A stretch of DNA of 9,679 nt from Clostridia bacterium (GCA_017462125.1 JAFTRQ010000130.1:1-9679); one strand, 5' to 3'. Positions 1 through 6,868 are shown, numbered from the stretch's first letter. The notes: a model not told the origin generated them from the sequence alone. Numbers and translations: made by a program.

Positions 1-3
1 CGA

Positions 4-20
4 CATTTGTATTACAAATG
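4..20. repeat. Perfect short palindrome
   Basis: CATTTGTA and TACAAATG are exact inverted copies around a single central T. As RNA this would be a 7-bp stem with a 3-nt loop. It could be an operator or part of the 3' end of an off-window gene. It sits at the window edge, so its context is unknown. Confidence 0.35.
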
Positions 21-31
21 CGAAACTTGCA

Positions 32-94
32 ATAAAACAGAAGAGAGAGTAATGCGGAAACAAATTCCGTAAAGCTCTCTCTTTTCTGCTTTAT
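32..94. terminator. Long two-part stem-loop, possible bidirectional terminator
   Basis: An outer stem pairs 41-49 (AAGAGAGAG) with 75-83 (CTCTCTCTT). It continues past a 2-nt bulge through CAG/CTG (38-40 with 86-88) into an A/T-rich base. Nested in its loop is a second perfect stem, CGGAA (55-59) with TTCCG (65-69). On the minus strand the 3' side runs into TGTTTTATT; on the plus strand into CTTTATATG. The T tract is therefore weak to moderate either way. It could end a left-hand off-window gene, or act as a distal terminator for the minus-strand ABC operon. Visible structure is solid; the terminator role is inferred. Confidence 0.45.
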
Positions 95-100
95 ATGTGA

Positions 101-262
101 GTGATATTCTTTGCTTCGCAAAGAGTGATATTGCCCTTCGGACAGTGATATTGTTCGGCTATGCCTCACAGTGATATTCTATTCGCCAGATAACTCGCGC
201 AGCGAATATCACTCGGCGTAAGCCGAATACCACTGCGAAGCAATATCACTCGCCAAAGGCGA
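101..262. repeat. GTGATATT hairpin array (direct, then inverted)
   Basis: The octamer GTGATATT occurs forward at 101-108, 125-132, 145-152 and 171-178. It recurs in inverted form as AATATCAC at 205-212, AATACCAC at 226-233 (one mismatch) and AATATCAC at 242-249. Most stretches between copies are themselves small hairpins: CTTTGC-TTC-GCAAAG (109-123), C-TTCG-G (136-141), GGC-TAT-GCC (158-166), CGGC-GTAA-GCCG (214-225), TGC-GAA-GCA (234-242) and CGCC-AAA-GGCG (251-261). The two halves also mirror each other, so the whole block can fold as one long imperfect hairpin centred near 190. It is noncoding in all frames as far as I can see. It resembles a dispersed intergenic repeat element rather than CRISPR. 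Function unknown. Confidence 0.7.
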
Positions 263-270
263 ATAGAGTT

Positions 271-300
271 GGCGTGATACTCCGTTAAGAGTATCACGCC
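271..300 (-). terminator. Perfect 12-bp hairpin after the ABC operon
   Basis: GGCGTGATACTC (271-282) pairs exactly with GAGTATCACGCC (289-300) over a 6-nt loop. It lies 24 nt past the stop codon of the minus-strand ATPase gene, a usual terminator position. The sequence following it on the minus strand (AACTCTATTC) has only a poor T tract, so it may instead protect the 3' end or be an edge of the adjoining repeat array, whose octamer it resembles (GTGATACT versus GTGATATT). The only T run nearby on the plus strand (312-317) is too far from the stem. Confidence 0.5.
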
Positions 301-324
301 ATTCCTGCGGATTTTTTGTTATAT

Positions 325-1248
325 TTACAGAACACTGTTCAAGAACTGCTGCAGCTTGGGATGCTTGGGATGGTCGAAAACCTCCTCGGGTGTGCCGTCC
401 TCGGCAATCTTGCCGTCACACATAAAGAGCACGCGGTCAGCCGCCTCGCGGGCAAATCCCATCTCGTGCGTCACGCAAACCATCGTCATTCCCTCGTTGG
501 CAAGCTGCTTCATAACGTCAAGCACCTCGCCTACCATCTCGGGGTCGAGGGCGGACGTGGGCTCGTCGAAGAGCATGATCTCGGGATTCATCGCAAGCGC
601 GCGAATGATCGCGATTCTCTGCTTCTGTCCTCCCGACAGCTTGGAGGGGTACTCGTTCGCCTTGTCCTCAAGACCGATGCGGCGAAGGAGCTCCCAGGCG
701 GTCTTTTCCGCCTCCTCCTTGGTCTTCAGCTTCAGCTGTGTGGGAGCCAGAGTCAGATTCTGCATCACCGTCAGATTATTAAACAGATTGAACTGCTGGA
801 ACACCATTCCCATAGACTGTCTTGCCACGTTGATGTCAAGACCGTTATCCTTCTCTACCTGCTTTAGAAGCTTCTTGAATTCCCCGCCCTCATGCTTGCG
901 GAGAAGATCCTTTTCCTTGATCTCCTTAATGATCTCGGTGCAATATCCCGTCTCTCTGTCGGGAACGGCACCCCGCTCCGCCACCATTTTTTTGTAGGTT
1001 TTGGAGCTTGCGATCACGTCGAAATGCAGATAGGGGTCTGCGTTGCCAAGCAGGCGGTCTCCGTACCAGATCTCGCCGTAGGTGGGCTCCTCAAGGAAGT
1101 TGAGACAGCGCAAAAGCGTGCTCTTACCGCTTCCCGAAGCACCGATGATCACGACCTGCTCTCCCTTTTTGATATCCAGAGAAACGCTGTCAAGCACGCG
1201 CAATTCACCAAAATCCTTGTATAAATTCTTAACGCTTATCACTTGCAC
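325..1248 (-). CDS. Polar amino-acid ABC transporter ATPase with a large insert
   Basis: This is the ATP-hydrolysing subunit of a polar amino-acid uptake transporter (GlnQ/HisP type), acting on the cytoplasmic face with the adjacent permease. In numbering from the GTG start (307 aa) it has Walker [10 protein letters not shown] at 36-44, the FQQ Q-loop at 150-152, signature LSGGQKQR at 204-211, Walker B with catalytic Glu in LFDEP near 226-230, and the H-loop His at about 261. All catalytic elements look intact. GlnQ-type ATPases are usually about 240 aa; here some 65 extra residues, rich in Lys and Glu, lie between the GEIW strand and the Q-loop (roughly 65-135). An in-frame TTG at 1261-1263 overlaps the ribosome binding site AAAGGAG, which stands 5 nt before the GTG at 1248, so I chose the GTG; a second GTG at 1242 is possible. 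The gene overlaps the permease end by about 20 bp, implying translational coupling. Amino-acid specificity cannot be read from it. Confidence 0.93.
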   Translation of the reverse strand: MQVISVKNLYKDFGELRVLDSVSLDIKKGEQVVIIGASGSGKSTLLRCLNFLEEPTYGEIWYGDRLLGNADPYLHFDVIASSKTYKKMVAERGAVPDRETGYCTEIIKEIKEKDLLRKHEGGEFKKLLKQVEKDNGLDINVARQSMGMVFQQFNLFNNLTVMQNLTLAPTQLKLKTKEEAEKTAWELLRRIGLEDKANEYPSKLSGGQKQRIAIIRALAMNPEIMLFDEPTSALDPEMVGEVLDVMKQLANEGMTMVCVTHEMGFAREAADRVLFMCDGKIAEDGTPEEVFDHPKHPKLQQFLNSVL

Positions 1249-1921
1249 GCAGTCTCCTTTCAATCAATTTTATAGCAAAGGTAAGCAGATATACGATGGC
1301 AAGATAGAAGAGCGCAGCCACAGCCATAGGCACGATGTAGCTTGCCATATTGTTACCGCTTCCGATGATCTTTGCCGCCATCGTCAGGTCGTACATACCG
1401 ATCATACTGACGATCGAGGTCTCCTTGATCAGCGCGATCAGCTCGTTACCGATGGCAGGGATCACGTTTTTGATCGCCTGCGGGATCACGATCTTCAGCA
1501 TCGTTACGCGGCCGGAAAGGCCCAACGCTCTTCCCGCCTCGGTCTGTCCGATATCAACGGACAAAATGCCCGCGCGGATATTCTCCGCAACGTACGCGCC
1601 CGAGTTGATACCGAAGGCAAGCGTTGCCGTAACCACCTCGGGAAAGCCTCTGAAGGTGAAGATAACGTAAAACATAATAAAGAGCTGAAGCGCCATAGGC
1701 GTACCGCGGATGACCGTAATATAAGCCTTGCAGATCGCCTTGGGCACGATCGTCCATTTTGTCTTTTTGGAGATCGAAACAAAAGCCACAACAGTACCCA
1801 AAAGCAAGCCAAGCACCGCCGCCAGAACCGAGATCAGCAAAGTCGTCTGCAGACCGCGCCACATGCTTTCCATATACTTTTGCGTTGTGAAAAGCTCGAT
1901 TATCTTTGAAATAAAATCCAT
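1229..1921 (-). CDS. Polar amino-acid ABC transporter permease (HisM/GlnP family)
   Basis: A 230-aa integral membrane protein that forms the translocation channel of the importer. The N-terminal amphipathic stretch and first hydrophobic helix (about 24-50) are followed by the family hallmark [15 protein letters not shown] (67-81). The cytoplasmic EAA loop begins at E128-A-G and runs to the conserved Pro at 147, with Gly134; it is the coupling surface for the ATPase. Further hydrophobic segments follow (about 160-180 and 192-218), and the protein ends in a basic tail. Length is normal for the family. The ATG at 1921 has AAAGGAA upstream at good spacing. It is the middle gene of the operon, after the binding lipoprotein and overlapping the ATPase. 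A homodimer with the ATPase dimer is the usual arrangement, since only one permease gene is present. Confidence 0.95.
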   Translation of the reverse strand: MDFISKIIELFTTQKYMESMWRGLQTTLLISVLAAVLGLLLGTVVAFVSISKKTKWTIVPKAICKAYITVIRGTPMALQLFIMFYVIFTFRGFPEVVTATLAFGINSGAYVAENIRAGILSVDIGQTEAGRALGLSGRVTMLKIVIPQAIKNVIPAIGNELIALIKETSIVSMIGMYDLTMAAKIIGSGNNMASYIVPMAVAALFYLAIVYLLTFAIKLIERRLRASDKR

Positions 1922-1942
1922 ACCGTTCCTTTCAATTAACGA

Positions 1943-1975
1943 GGAAAAGAACTATGCCGAGCACAGTTCTTTTCC
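1943..1975 (-). promoter_or_regulatory. Intercistronic stem-loop between binding protein and permease
   Basis: GGAAAAGAACT (1943-1953) and AGTTCTTTTCC (1965-1975) are an exact 11-bp inverted repeat. The 11-nt loop can add a small TGC/GCA stem. It lies between the binding-protein stop and the permease start, with no T tract on the minus strand. Such hairpins in importer operons commonly stabilise the upstream message so that the binding protein is made in excess. That role is inferred here. Confidence 0.6.
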
Positions 1976-1993
1976 GATTCGGTTCAATATTTA

Positions 1994-2842
1994 TCAGTCC
2001 TTGATCATATGGTTCATAACCATCTCTTCAACCTTGCCCTCAGCGATCAGCTCGGTAAGAACCTCGTTGATAGCCTTGAGAAGCTCGTCGTTGCCCTTGG
2101 TTACGCAGATCGCGTACTGCTCCTCAACGGGAGCATCCTCAGCCTCTGTAGCACCGGAGTAGTACAGGGGGAGACAAGCAAGACCGGAGTTCTTGGATAC
2201 GATGTACTCTGCGGGAAGCTCGTCGATGATAACAACGTCAACGAGGTTGCTTCCGATACCGTCAGCCGCAAGCTGAGCGTTGTCAAACGTCTTCAGCTCG
2301 GTGTTGGTTCCGTAAAGAACGCCGTCGTAGCCGTAGTCGTTGTCAGCGGTAGCGTAGATCTCACCGTCTGTGTAGATCCAACCGGTTGTATCGGTCTGAA
2401 CACCGATGGTCATGCCTGCAAGCGCTTCCCAAACGATGTACTGATCCTCGCCCTCGCCTCTCTTTGCAACGTCGGAATCGGTTGCAAAGATAACGTACTG
2501 AACGGAGGTGTAATAAGGAATCGAGAAGTCAACCTTTTCCTTACGCTCTTCGGTAATGGTGATACCTGCCGCGCCTGCGTCACAAACCTTACCGTCCTTC
2601 ACGTTATCGATGATAGCGGAAAACTCAACGTTCTTGAAGGTAACCTTCTTGCCCATCTTTTCACCGACCATGTTCATGATCTCAACGTCAACACCAACGA
2701 TCTCCTCGCCCTCGTAATACTCGAAGGGAGCGAAGAATGCATTTGTCTGTACGATGATCTCGTCGCTCTCGCAGGAAGCAAGAGTTACGCTAAGCGTTGC
2801 GACCATCATAACAGCAAGAATAAGTGCTATGATCTTTTTCAT
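1994..2842 (-). CDS. Amino-acid ABC transporter substrate-binding lipoprotein
   Basis: A 282-aa solute-binding protein of family 3, anchored outside the membrane, which delivers an amino acid to the permease encoded next. Residues 1-23 form a lipoprotein signal peptide with lipobox L-A-S-C, so Cys24 would be lipidated. The mature protein shows family features: an N-lobe strand near 30-40 (AFFAPFEY), the GVDVEIMN segment (50-57), the TITEER motif with the carboxylate-binding Arg100, the SIPYY segment (107-111), and IIDELPAEYIV in the C-lobe with Asp207, a candidate for binding the ligand amino group. The stretch around 153-180 (Tyr, Asp and Gly rich) is longer than in typical relatives and lies in lobe 2. 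AGGAGG sits 8 nt before the ATG. It is first in the operon, directly behind the promoter at 2890-2918. The ligand is not identifiable; acidic or polar amino acids are as likely as others. Confidence 0.94.
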   Translation of the reverse strand: MKKIIALILAVMMVATLSVTLASCESDEIIVQTNAFFAPFEYYEGEEIVGVDVEIMNMVGEKMGKKVTFKNVEFSAIIDNVKDGKVCDAGAAGITITEERKEKVDFSIPYYTSVQYVIFATDSDVAKRGEGEDQYIVWEALAGMTIGVQTDTTGWIYTDGEIYATADNDYGYDGVLYGTNTELKTFDNAQLAADGIGSNLVDVVIIDELPAEYIVSKNSGLACLPLYYSGATEAEDAPVEEQYAICVTKGNDELLKAINEVLTELIAEGKVEEMVMNHMIKD

Positions 2843-2889
2843 TTGAATGTCCTCCTAAAATGAATAAAAATAAAATTTGATTACATTAT

Positions 2890-2918
2890 ATTGTATCACT
2901 TGGCTTGTATTTTGTCAA
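2890..2918 (-). promoter_or_regulatory. SigA-type promoter of the ABC importer operon
   Basis: On the minus strand TTGACA (2913-2918) and TACAAT (2890-2895) are separated by exactly 17 bp. The -10 lies about 48 bp upstream of the binding-protein ATG. This is a perfect -35 and a one-mismatch -10, so strong housekeeping transcription is expected unless repressed. Confidence 0.85.
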
Positions 2919-2920
2919 CA

Positions 2921-2937
2921 GATAAAACAGATTTATC
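2921..2937. promoter_or_regulatory. Possible operator abutting the -35 box
   Basis: GATAAA-N5-TTTATC is an exact inverted repeat lying two bases upstream of the -35 element of the importer promoter. A second, imperfect dyad follows at about 2947-2964 (AACC/GGTT core). Placement suits a transcription factor, activator or repressor. No regulator gene is in the window and the match to a known box is not established. Confidence 0.4.
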
Positions 2938-2998
2938 CGATTTTCGTTTAACCTGTCGGTTTATCGCCCCGATATTTCCCTGTTTTTTATGAATACTG

Positions 2999-3028
2999 AT
3001 GCAAAATGCATATTATTCTGTATATACA
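2999..3028. repeat. Two adjacent palindromes upstream of the importer promoter
   Basis: ATGCA-AAA-TGCAT (2999-3011) and TGTATATACA (3019-3028) are both perfect dyads in the AT-rich gap between the importer promoter and the terminator of the next gene. They may be protein-binding sites, but short AT-rich palindromes also arise by chance. Confidence 0.25.
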
Positions 3029-3048
3029 TTCATTTTTGACGTGAAAAC

Positions 3049-3071
3049 GGGGCAAACACAACGTTTGCCCC
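3049..3071 (-). terminator. Intrinsic terminator of the first MBL lipoprotein gene
   Basis: GGGGCAAAC (3049-3057) and GTTTGCCCC (3063-3071) pair perfectly over a 5-nt loop, starting about 10 nt past the stop codon. On the minus strand the stem is followed by GTTTTC, a short T tract. This separates the gene from the downstream importer operon, which has its own promoter. Confidence 0.8.
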
Positions 3072-3081
3072 ACACATTAAT

Positions 3082-4839
3082 TCAATTCACGTCAACGTAG
3101 AAAAGCTCGATGGAATAGATCTCTACGGTCTGTCCGTCCTCCGTACCGAAGTCCAAACGGATCGAGGACAGCCTGCCCGTATAGCCCTCAACGTCGGCAA
3201 GATATCCGATCAGGGTCGTCGTTCCGTCGTCACTTGCTCCCGCAACGCCGAGATAGCTCGACTTCGCGGCGGAAAATTTGCCTGCCTGATCCTTACCGCA
3301 GGTAAAGAACACGCCCGCTCCCCCGCTGCAAGCCTCGGTATTCACAACGATACGGATCGCGTTGTAATCCTCGGTCTCAACGTTCTTCAACGTATACGAA
3401 ATATAGGGATCGTAGCTTTCTCCCGACGCCTTGGTGTCGAATTTCAAAACGCCGTCCTCAATTCGCACGTTTGACGCATACGGGCTGGTGTTTACAGCTC
3501 CCGCGGCTTTCGGGAATATGCTGAAATACGCGGGAGCTGCGGCCTTATAAGACAGCGGTCTTGTGATCGTGCCGTAGCCGTGAAGCAGATGCTCCTTGGA
3601 ATACTCCGCCTCGATGATATGCTGCTTTACAAGCTCGCCGCGATACGTGATAAACAAAGACTCACTGCAGGGCCAGAAGCAGGTCGCCGCCGCGATCCTG
3701 TCGTAAAGCTCGGCGGTAGCGGTCTCACAGCCGTGATGCGCGATCTGCACCATATCGCTCTTCAGCGCGTCGCCATAGCTTTCAACCATCCAATCGGAGG
3801 CATATACACCGCAGTCGGCAAGGAAGAGCATCGAGCCCTCCTCGTTTTTGATGCGGCTGACGGTCGAGGTCTCGTTGAAATCGTCGGGAGCATTGGTCTT
3901 ATACAGATGCTCGGCGGTCAGAAGGAACTCCCAGCGCACGCCGCCGAAGTCCAACACCGTGCCCGTGTGAATACCGCAAAGCTGTGCCCCATTGAAATTT
4001 GCAAGGTCGGTCTTGACCTGACCGTTCAGATAGCTATCCTGATTCTTAGCGCCCGACACAGGCGAATAAAGCAGATAATCCAGCGTCACCTTGCTTGCGT
4101 AGTCCTTGGAGAACTGATTGAAGGCCTGATAATGGTCGCCGTGAGAGTGGGTGATCAGCCACGCGCGGATGTGGATCCCCTCGTCGGAGCCGTTCAGCTG
4201 GCAGAGCGTATCGTACAGGGTCTGCGCCTCGGCCTTATATCCACCGTCGATCACAAGAAAGCTTCCGTCTGTCAGACGGACGATGTAGGTCATACCGTTG
4301 ATCTCGGGAGAGTGTCTCTGCGTCACGGTCACGTCGCAGACCTTCTCGCCAAGCTCCCCTGCCTCGGGAAGGATCGCCCCGTCAGCGGAGGTGCCGAGAT
4401 ACAGCTCACCCTTCGCTCCGTTAAAGGTAACGGTTCGATAGCCCTTCTCGCCGATCAAGGTGGTGGAAAGCATACCGCCGATCTCGGAAACGCTGTACTC
4501 ACCGTAACCGTTTTCCAGATAATACTTCACCGCCGCGCGATAGTCGGTCTTGCTCTTGCCGTCATACTGATCCATCACGTATCCGTCCGCCGAGGTATAA
4601 CTGAGAGACGGATCTTCCTCGGGAAGCGCCGCCTCCACGGGAGGCTCGGTCTCGGATTCAGACTCGGTCTCGGTGGTGTTGCCCTCATCGGCTTCGGTAA
4701 ATTCCTCAACCTCTACCTCTGTGGTAACGTCACTTTCCTGTGTAGTCTTCTGCTCGGTCTGCGCTTCACCCGAATCGCACGCGGCAAAAGCGGCAAGAAG
4801 CATACAAAGCGTAAGCAGGAACGCTGTTAATTTTTTCAT
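3082..4839 (-). CDS. Surface lipoprotein, MBL-fold hydrolase with C-terminal beta-sandwich-like domain (copy 1)
   Basis: A 585-aa predicted extracellular hydrolase of unknown substrate. Residues 1-20 are a lipoprotein signal peptide with the lipobox-like FAAC, so Cys21 would be the anchor. Residues 22-75 are an acidic Ser/Thr/Glu-rich tether. The catalytic region, roughly 165-435, is a metallo-beta-lactamase fold close in pattern to the ComEC C-terminal type: strand plus DGG at 198-200, the metal motif HSHGDH at 231-236, a later Asp342 in LADCG, and HHG at 368-370. Metal ligands look intact, so it is probably active, perhaps as a phosphodiesterase or related hydrolase. Residues about 455-585 form a separate domain with alternating strands (IRIVVN, SSIRLDFG, VEIYSIELF), predicted to be a carbohydrate-binding-like beta-sandwich. 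AGGAG lies 6 nt before the ATG; promoter at 4871-4899, terminator at 3049-3071, so it is monocistronic. It is a paralogue of the next gene upstream. It is not a drug-resistance beta-lactamase by architecture. Confidence 0.85.
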   Translation of the reverse strand: MKKLTAFLLTLCMLLAAFAACDSGEAQTEQKTTQESDVTTEVEVEEFTEADEGNTTETESESETEPPVEAALPEEDPSLSYTSADGYVMDQYDGKSKTDYRAAVKYYLENGYGEYSVSEIGGMLSTTLIGEKGYRTVTFNGAKGELYLGTSADGAILPEAGELGEKVCDVTVTQRHSPEINGMTYIVRLTDGSFLVIDGGYKAEAQTLYDTLCQLNGSDEGIHIRAWLITHSHGDHYQAFNQFSKDYASKVTLDYLLYSPVSGAKNQDSYLNGQVKTDLANFNGAQLCGIHTGTVLDFGGVRWEFLLTAEHLYKTNAPDDFNETSTVSRIKNEEGSMLFLADCGVYASDWMVESYGDALKSDMVQIAHHGCETATAELYDRIAAATCFWPCSESLFITYRGELVKQHIIEAEYSKEHLLHGYGTITRPLSYKAAAPAYFSIFPKAAGAVNTSPYASNVRIEDGVLKFDTKASGESYDPYISYTLKNVETEDYNAIRIVVNTEACSGGAGVFFTCGKDQAGKFSAAKSSYLGVAGASDDGTTTLIGYLADVEGYTGRLSSIRLDFGTEDGQTVEIYSIELFYVDVN

Positions 4840-4870
4840 ATTAATCTCCTAAATATAGTTATATTGTAAT

Positions 4871-4899
4871 ATTGTAACATACTTTCCCTGTTTTGTCAA
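4871..4899 (-). promoter_or_regulatory. SigA-type promoter of MBL lipoprotein copy 1
   Basis: On the minus strand TTGACA (4894-4899), a 17-bp spacer and TACAAT (4871-4876), with TG one base before the -10 (extended -10). The hexamers are the same as in the importer promoter. The leader to the ATG is short, about 25 nt. Confidence 0.85.
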
Positions 4900-4936
4900 C
4901 CGCATAACAAAGGCGATCGATCAGCGGCAAAATTCC

Positions 4937-4970
4937 GAGCCGAACCAAGTCTTTTTGCTTGATTCGGCTC
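4937..4970 (-). terminator. Terminator-like hairpin after MBL lipoprotein copy 2
   Basis: GAGCCGAA (4937-4944) pairs with TTCGGCTC (4963-4970), and CAAG (4946-4949) with CTTG (4958-4961) past a single mismatch. It begins 7 nt beyond the stop codon of the minus-strand gene. The following minus-strand bases are GGAATTTTG, a displaced and short T tract, so termination may be partial. Any read-through would enter the copy 1 gene. Confidence 0.65.
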
Positions 4971-4977
4971 GATTTGA

Positions 4978-6762
4978 TCAATCCTCGTCGATCTCAACGT
5001 GGAATGCCTCTATGGATCGGATCACAACCTGCTGACCGGGTGTCGCACCGATATCGATACGCAAAGAGGATATCTCCTCGCCCGTAAAGCCCTCCACGTT
5101 GCCAAGATACCCGATCAAAACAAAGGTATCGTTGGTAGAATGTCCCTGTCTGAACATTCCAATGCTTTTTGCCGCGGTGAAAGACCCCGCGTTGTCCTTG
5201 CCGGAGGTGAAATAGAGCTGTGCGCCGCCGTTATACAATCCCTCCTGACCCTCCATCGGGTAGGAGTCGATAACGATTCTGACGGCATTGTACTTGGTGG
5301 TATCCCAATCGATCTTTTTCACGGGATACCAGAAATTCACGTCGAGGTTATCACCCTCTCCCACCACGGTATAGGTAAGATAACCGTTCGAATCCTTTTT
5401 AAGGCTTGATATATACCTGTTAGGCGTTACCGAGCCCGATCTCGCGGGCATCAGATCCACCGTATCGGATCTGACCGCCTTATGGGAAAGCAGACGCGTG
5501 GCATTGCCGTAGCCGTGAGATATGATCTCCTGCGCGTATTCGGATTGCATCACGTGCTGCTTTGCTCTGCCGCCGCCACCAAGGCTTTCCCCGTAAGGAA
5601 TGAAGACGGTGGAGGGGCTGATCAGATCATAGTAAGCCACGGGAGAGGTCTCCAGACCGTGGTGCGCCATCTGCACCATATCGCTCTTGAGCGCCTCGCC
5701 GTAGCAATCCATCATAAAGCTGCAGCCGTTCACTCCGATGTCGCCGTTAATAATGATCGAGCCCTCTTCACTTATGACGCGGCTGACCACACTGCTCTCA
5801 TTAAAATCATCGGTCTCCACGTTCTTGTAAACCTGATCGGGAGAGCAAAGGATCTCCACGCGCACGTCCGCAAAATCAAAGGCCATTCCCGTGTGGATCT
5901 GCACAGCCTTGGCGCCCTCGAATCTTGCAAGATCGGTCTTGACGGTGCCGTTCAGATAAGGATCTCTGTTAGGCTCGTCCACCACGGCGCAATAATAAAG
6001 GGTGTCCAGCTGGACCTTGTCGGCATAGTCCTTGGAGAATTGACTGAACATACGGAAGTGGTCACCGTGAGAGTGGGTAATGAACCACGCGCGAATGCGG
6101 ATGTTCTCCTCCGAGCCGTTGAGACGGCAAAGAAGCGCGTAGGAATCGTCGGTATCCTCGTAATGTCCGCCGTCGAAAATGATAAAGCTGCCGTCCGCCA
6201 AGCGGATGAAATATCCCATTCCGTTTTCCATATCCGAGCGATGCTGTGTAACGGTGGTGTCGTTCATCCTTACGTAATCCGGCTTTGCTACGGGGAAATT
6301 CCCCGCTCCGCTCTCGCATTCGCCAATGTAAAGCTCGTTCTTATTTTGGTTGATCATAACCACGCGATAGGCGTCATCCTTAATAAAGGTAGAGGAAAGC
6401 GCCGTACCGATCTTGTTTTCGGTGTAAAGCGTGTATCCATCCTCTATATAATAAGCGCACGCCGCGCGGTAATCGATCTTTTCCTTGCCGTCGTACTGAG
6501 ACATCTTGTAGCCGTCGTCGGTAACGTAGGTCAGATCGGGCTCGCCCTCGGGGAGCGCCGCCTCCACGGGAGGCTCGGTTTCGGTCTCGGTCTCTGTTTC
6601 CGTCTCGCCTTCGGTTGTATCAAGCGTGGTTCCGTCAGCTTCGGTCTGCACCGCCGTCGATTCAATCGAAGTGCTCTCGCTCTGCTCCGCTCCCGAGTCG
6701 CAGGAGACAAAAGCGGATGCAAGCAGGGTGAGCGCAAGAATTGCGGCAATTGTTTTTTTCAT
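4978..6762 (-). CDS. Surface lipoprotein, MBL-fold hydrolase with C-terminal beta-sandwich-like domain (copy 2)
   Basis: A 594-aa paralogue of the gene at 3082-4839 with the same architecture throughout. A lipoprotein signal peptide ends at the lipobox-like FVSC (Cys21), followed by a Ser/Thr/Glu tether (22-75) containing an uninterrupted run of Glu-Thr dipeptides. The MBL domain has DGG at 197-199, HSHGDH at 230-235, Asp341 in INGDIG and HHG at 367-369, so metal binding looks intact. Residues about 455-594 are the predicted beta-sandwich. Unlike copy 1, it has a GGGG run at 395-398 after the conserved Gly-Glu-Ser. The open frame extends 26 codons further upstream to 6840, but the ATG at 6762 has AAAGGAAA at 7 nt and begins a proper signal peptide (MKKTIAAILA), so I chose it. 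Extracellular location is well supported; substrate unknown. It could act on nucleic acid, phosphodiester or cell-wall polymer substrates. Confidence 0.85.
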   Translation of the reverse strand: MKKTIAAILALTLLASAFVSCDSGAEQSESTSIESTAVQTEADGTTLDTTEGETETETETETEPPVEAALPEGEPDLTYVTDDGYKMSQYDGKEKIDYRAACAYYIEDGYTLYTENKIGTALSSTFIKDDAYRVVMINQNKNELYIGECESGAGNFPVAKPDYVRMNDTTVTQHRSDMENGMGYFIRLADGSFIIFDGGHYEDTDDSYALLCRLNGSEENIRIRAWFITHSHGDHFRMFSQFSKDYADKVQLDTLYYCAVVDEPNRDPYLNGTVKTDLARFEGAKAVQIHTGMAFDFADVRVEILCSPDQVYKNVETDDFNESSVVSRVISEEGSIIINGDIGVNGCSFMMDCYGEALKSDMVQMAHHGLETSPVAYYDLISPSTVFIPYGESLGGGGRAKQHVMQSEYAQEIISHGYGNATRLLSHKAVRSDTVDLMPARSGSVTPNRYISSLKKDSNGYLTYTVVGEGDNLDVNFWYPVKKIDWDTTKYNAVRIVIDSYPMEGQEGLYNGGAQLYFTSGKDNAGSFTAAKSIGMFRQGHSTNDTFVLIGYLGNVEGFTGEEISSLRIDIGATPGQQVVIRSIEAFHVEIDED

Positions 6763-6844
6763 ATTGAGTTTTCCTTTCAAAATGTATAAAAATAAAACAC
6801 AAATAAGCCTATATCTTAAAAAGTTGATATTTTTGAGCAATCCT

Positions 6845-6853
6845 ATTATATCA
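6845..6853 (-). promoter_or_regulatory. Extended -10 promoter of MBL lipoprotein copy 2
   Basis: On the minus strand TGATATAAT gives a perfect -10 hexamer (6845-6850) preceded by the extended TGN. No good -35 box lies 16-18 bp upstream (ATCATT at best), so the extended element would carry recognition. It stands about 80 bp upstream of the ATG. Confidence 0.55.
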
Positions 6854-6868
6854 CAGAAGGGTCCAAAA

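Noticed and set aside
101..262. CRISPR array
   Set aside because: The repeated unit is only 8 bp, copies change orientation half-way, and the spacers are self-complementary and shorter than CRISPR spacers. No cas gene is in the window.
2843..3081. Riboswitch or T-box leader for the importer operon
   Set aside because: The leader from the predicted start to the ATG is only about 40 nt, too short, and no T-box or riboswitch core motif is seen.
3082..6762. Antibiotic-resistance beta-lactamases
   Set aside because: The metallo-beta-lactamase fold covers many hydrolases. The lipoprotein tether, extra C-terminal domain and ComEC-like HHG motif do not match resistance enzymes.
3580..6789. Long open frames on the plus strand (3580-4830 and 5482-6789)
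   Set aside because: They lie antisense to the MBL genes, translate to His-, Val- and Arg-rich sequence with no family features, and lack ribosome binding sites. They are shadows of strong codon bias.
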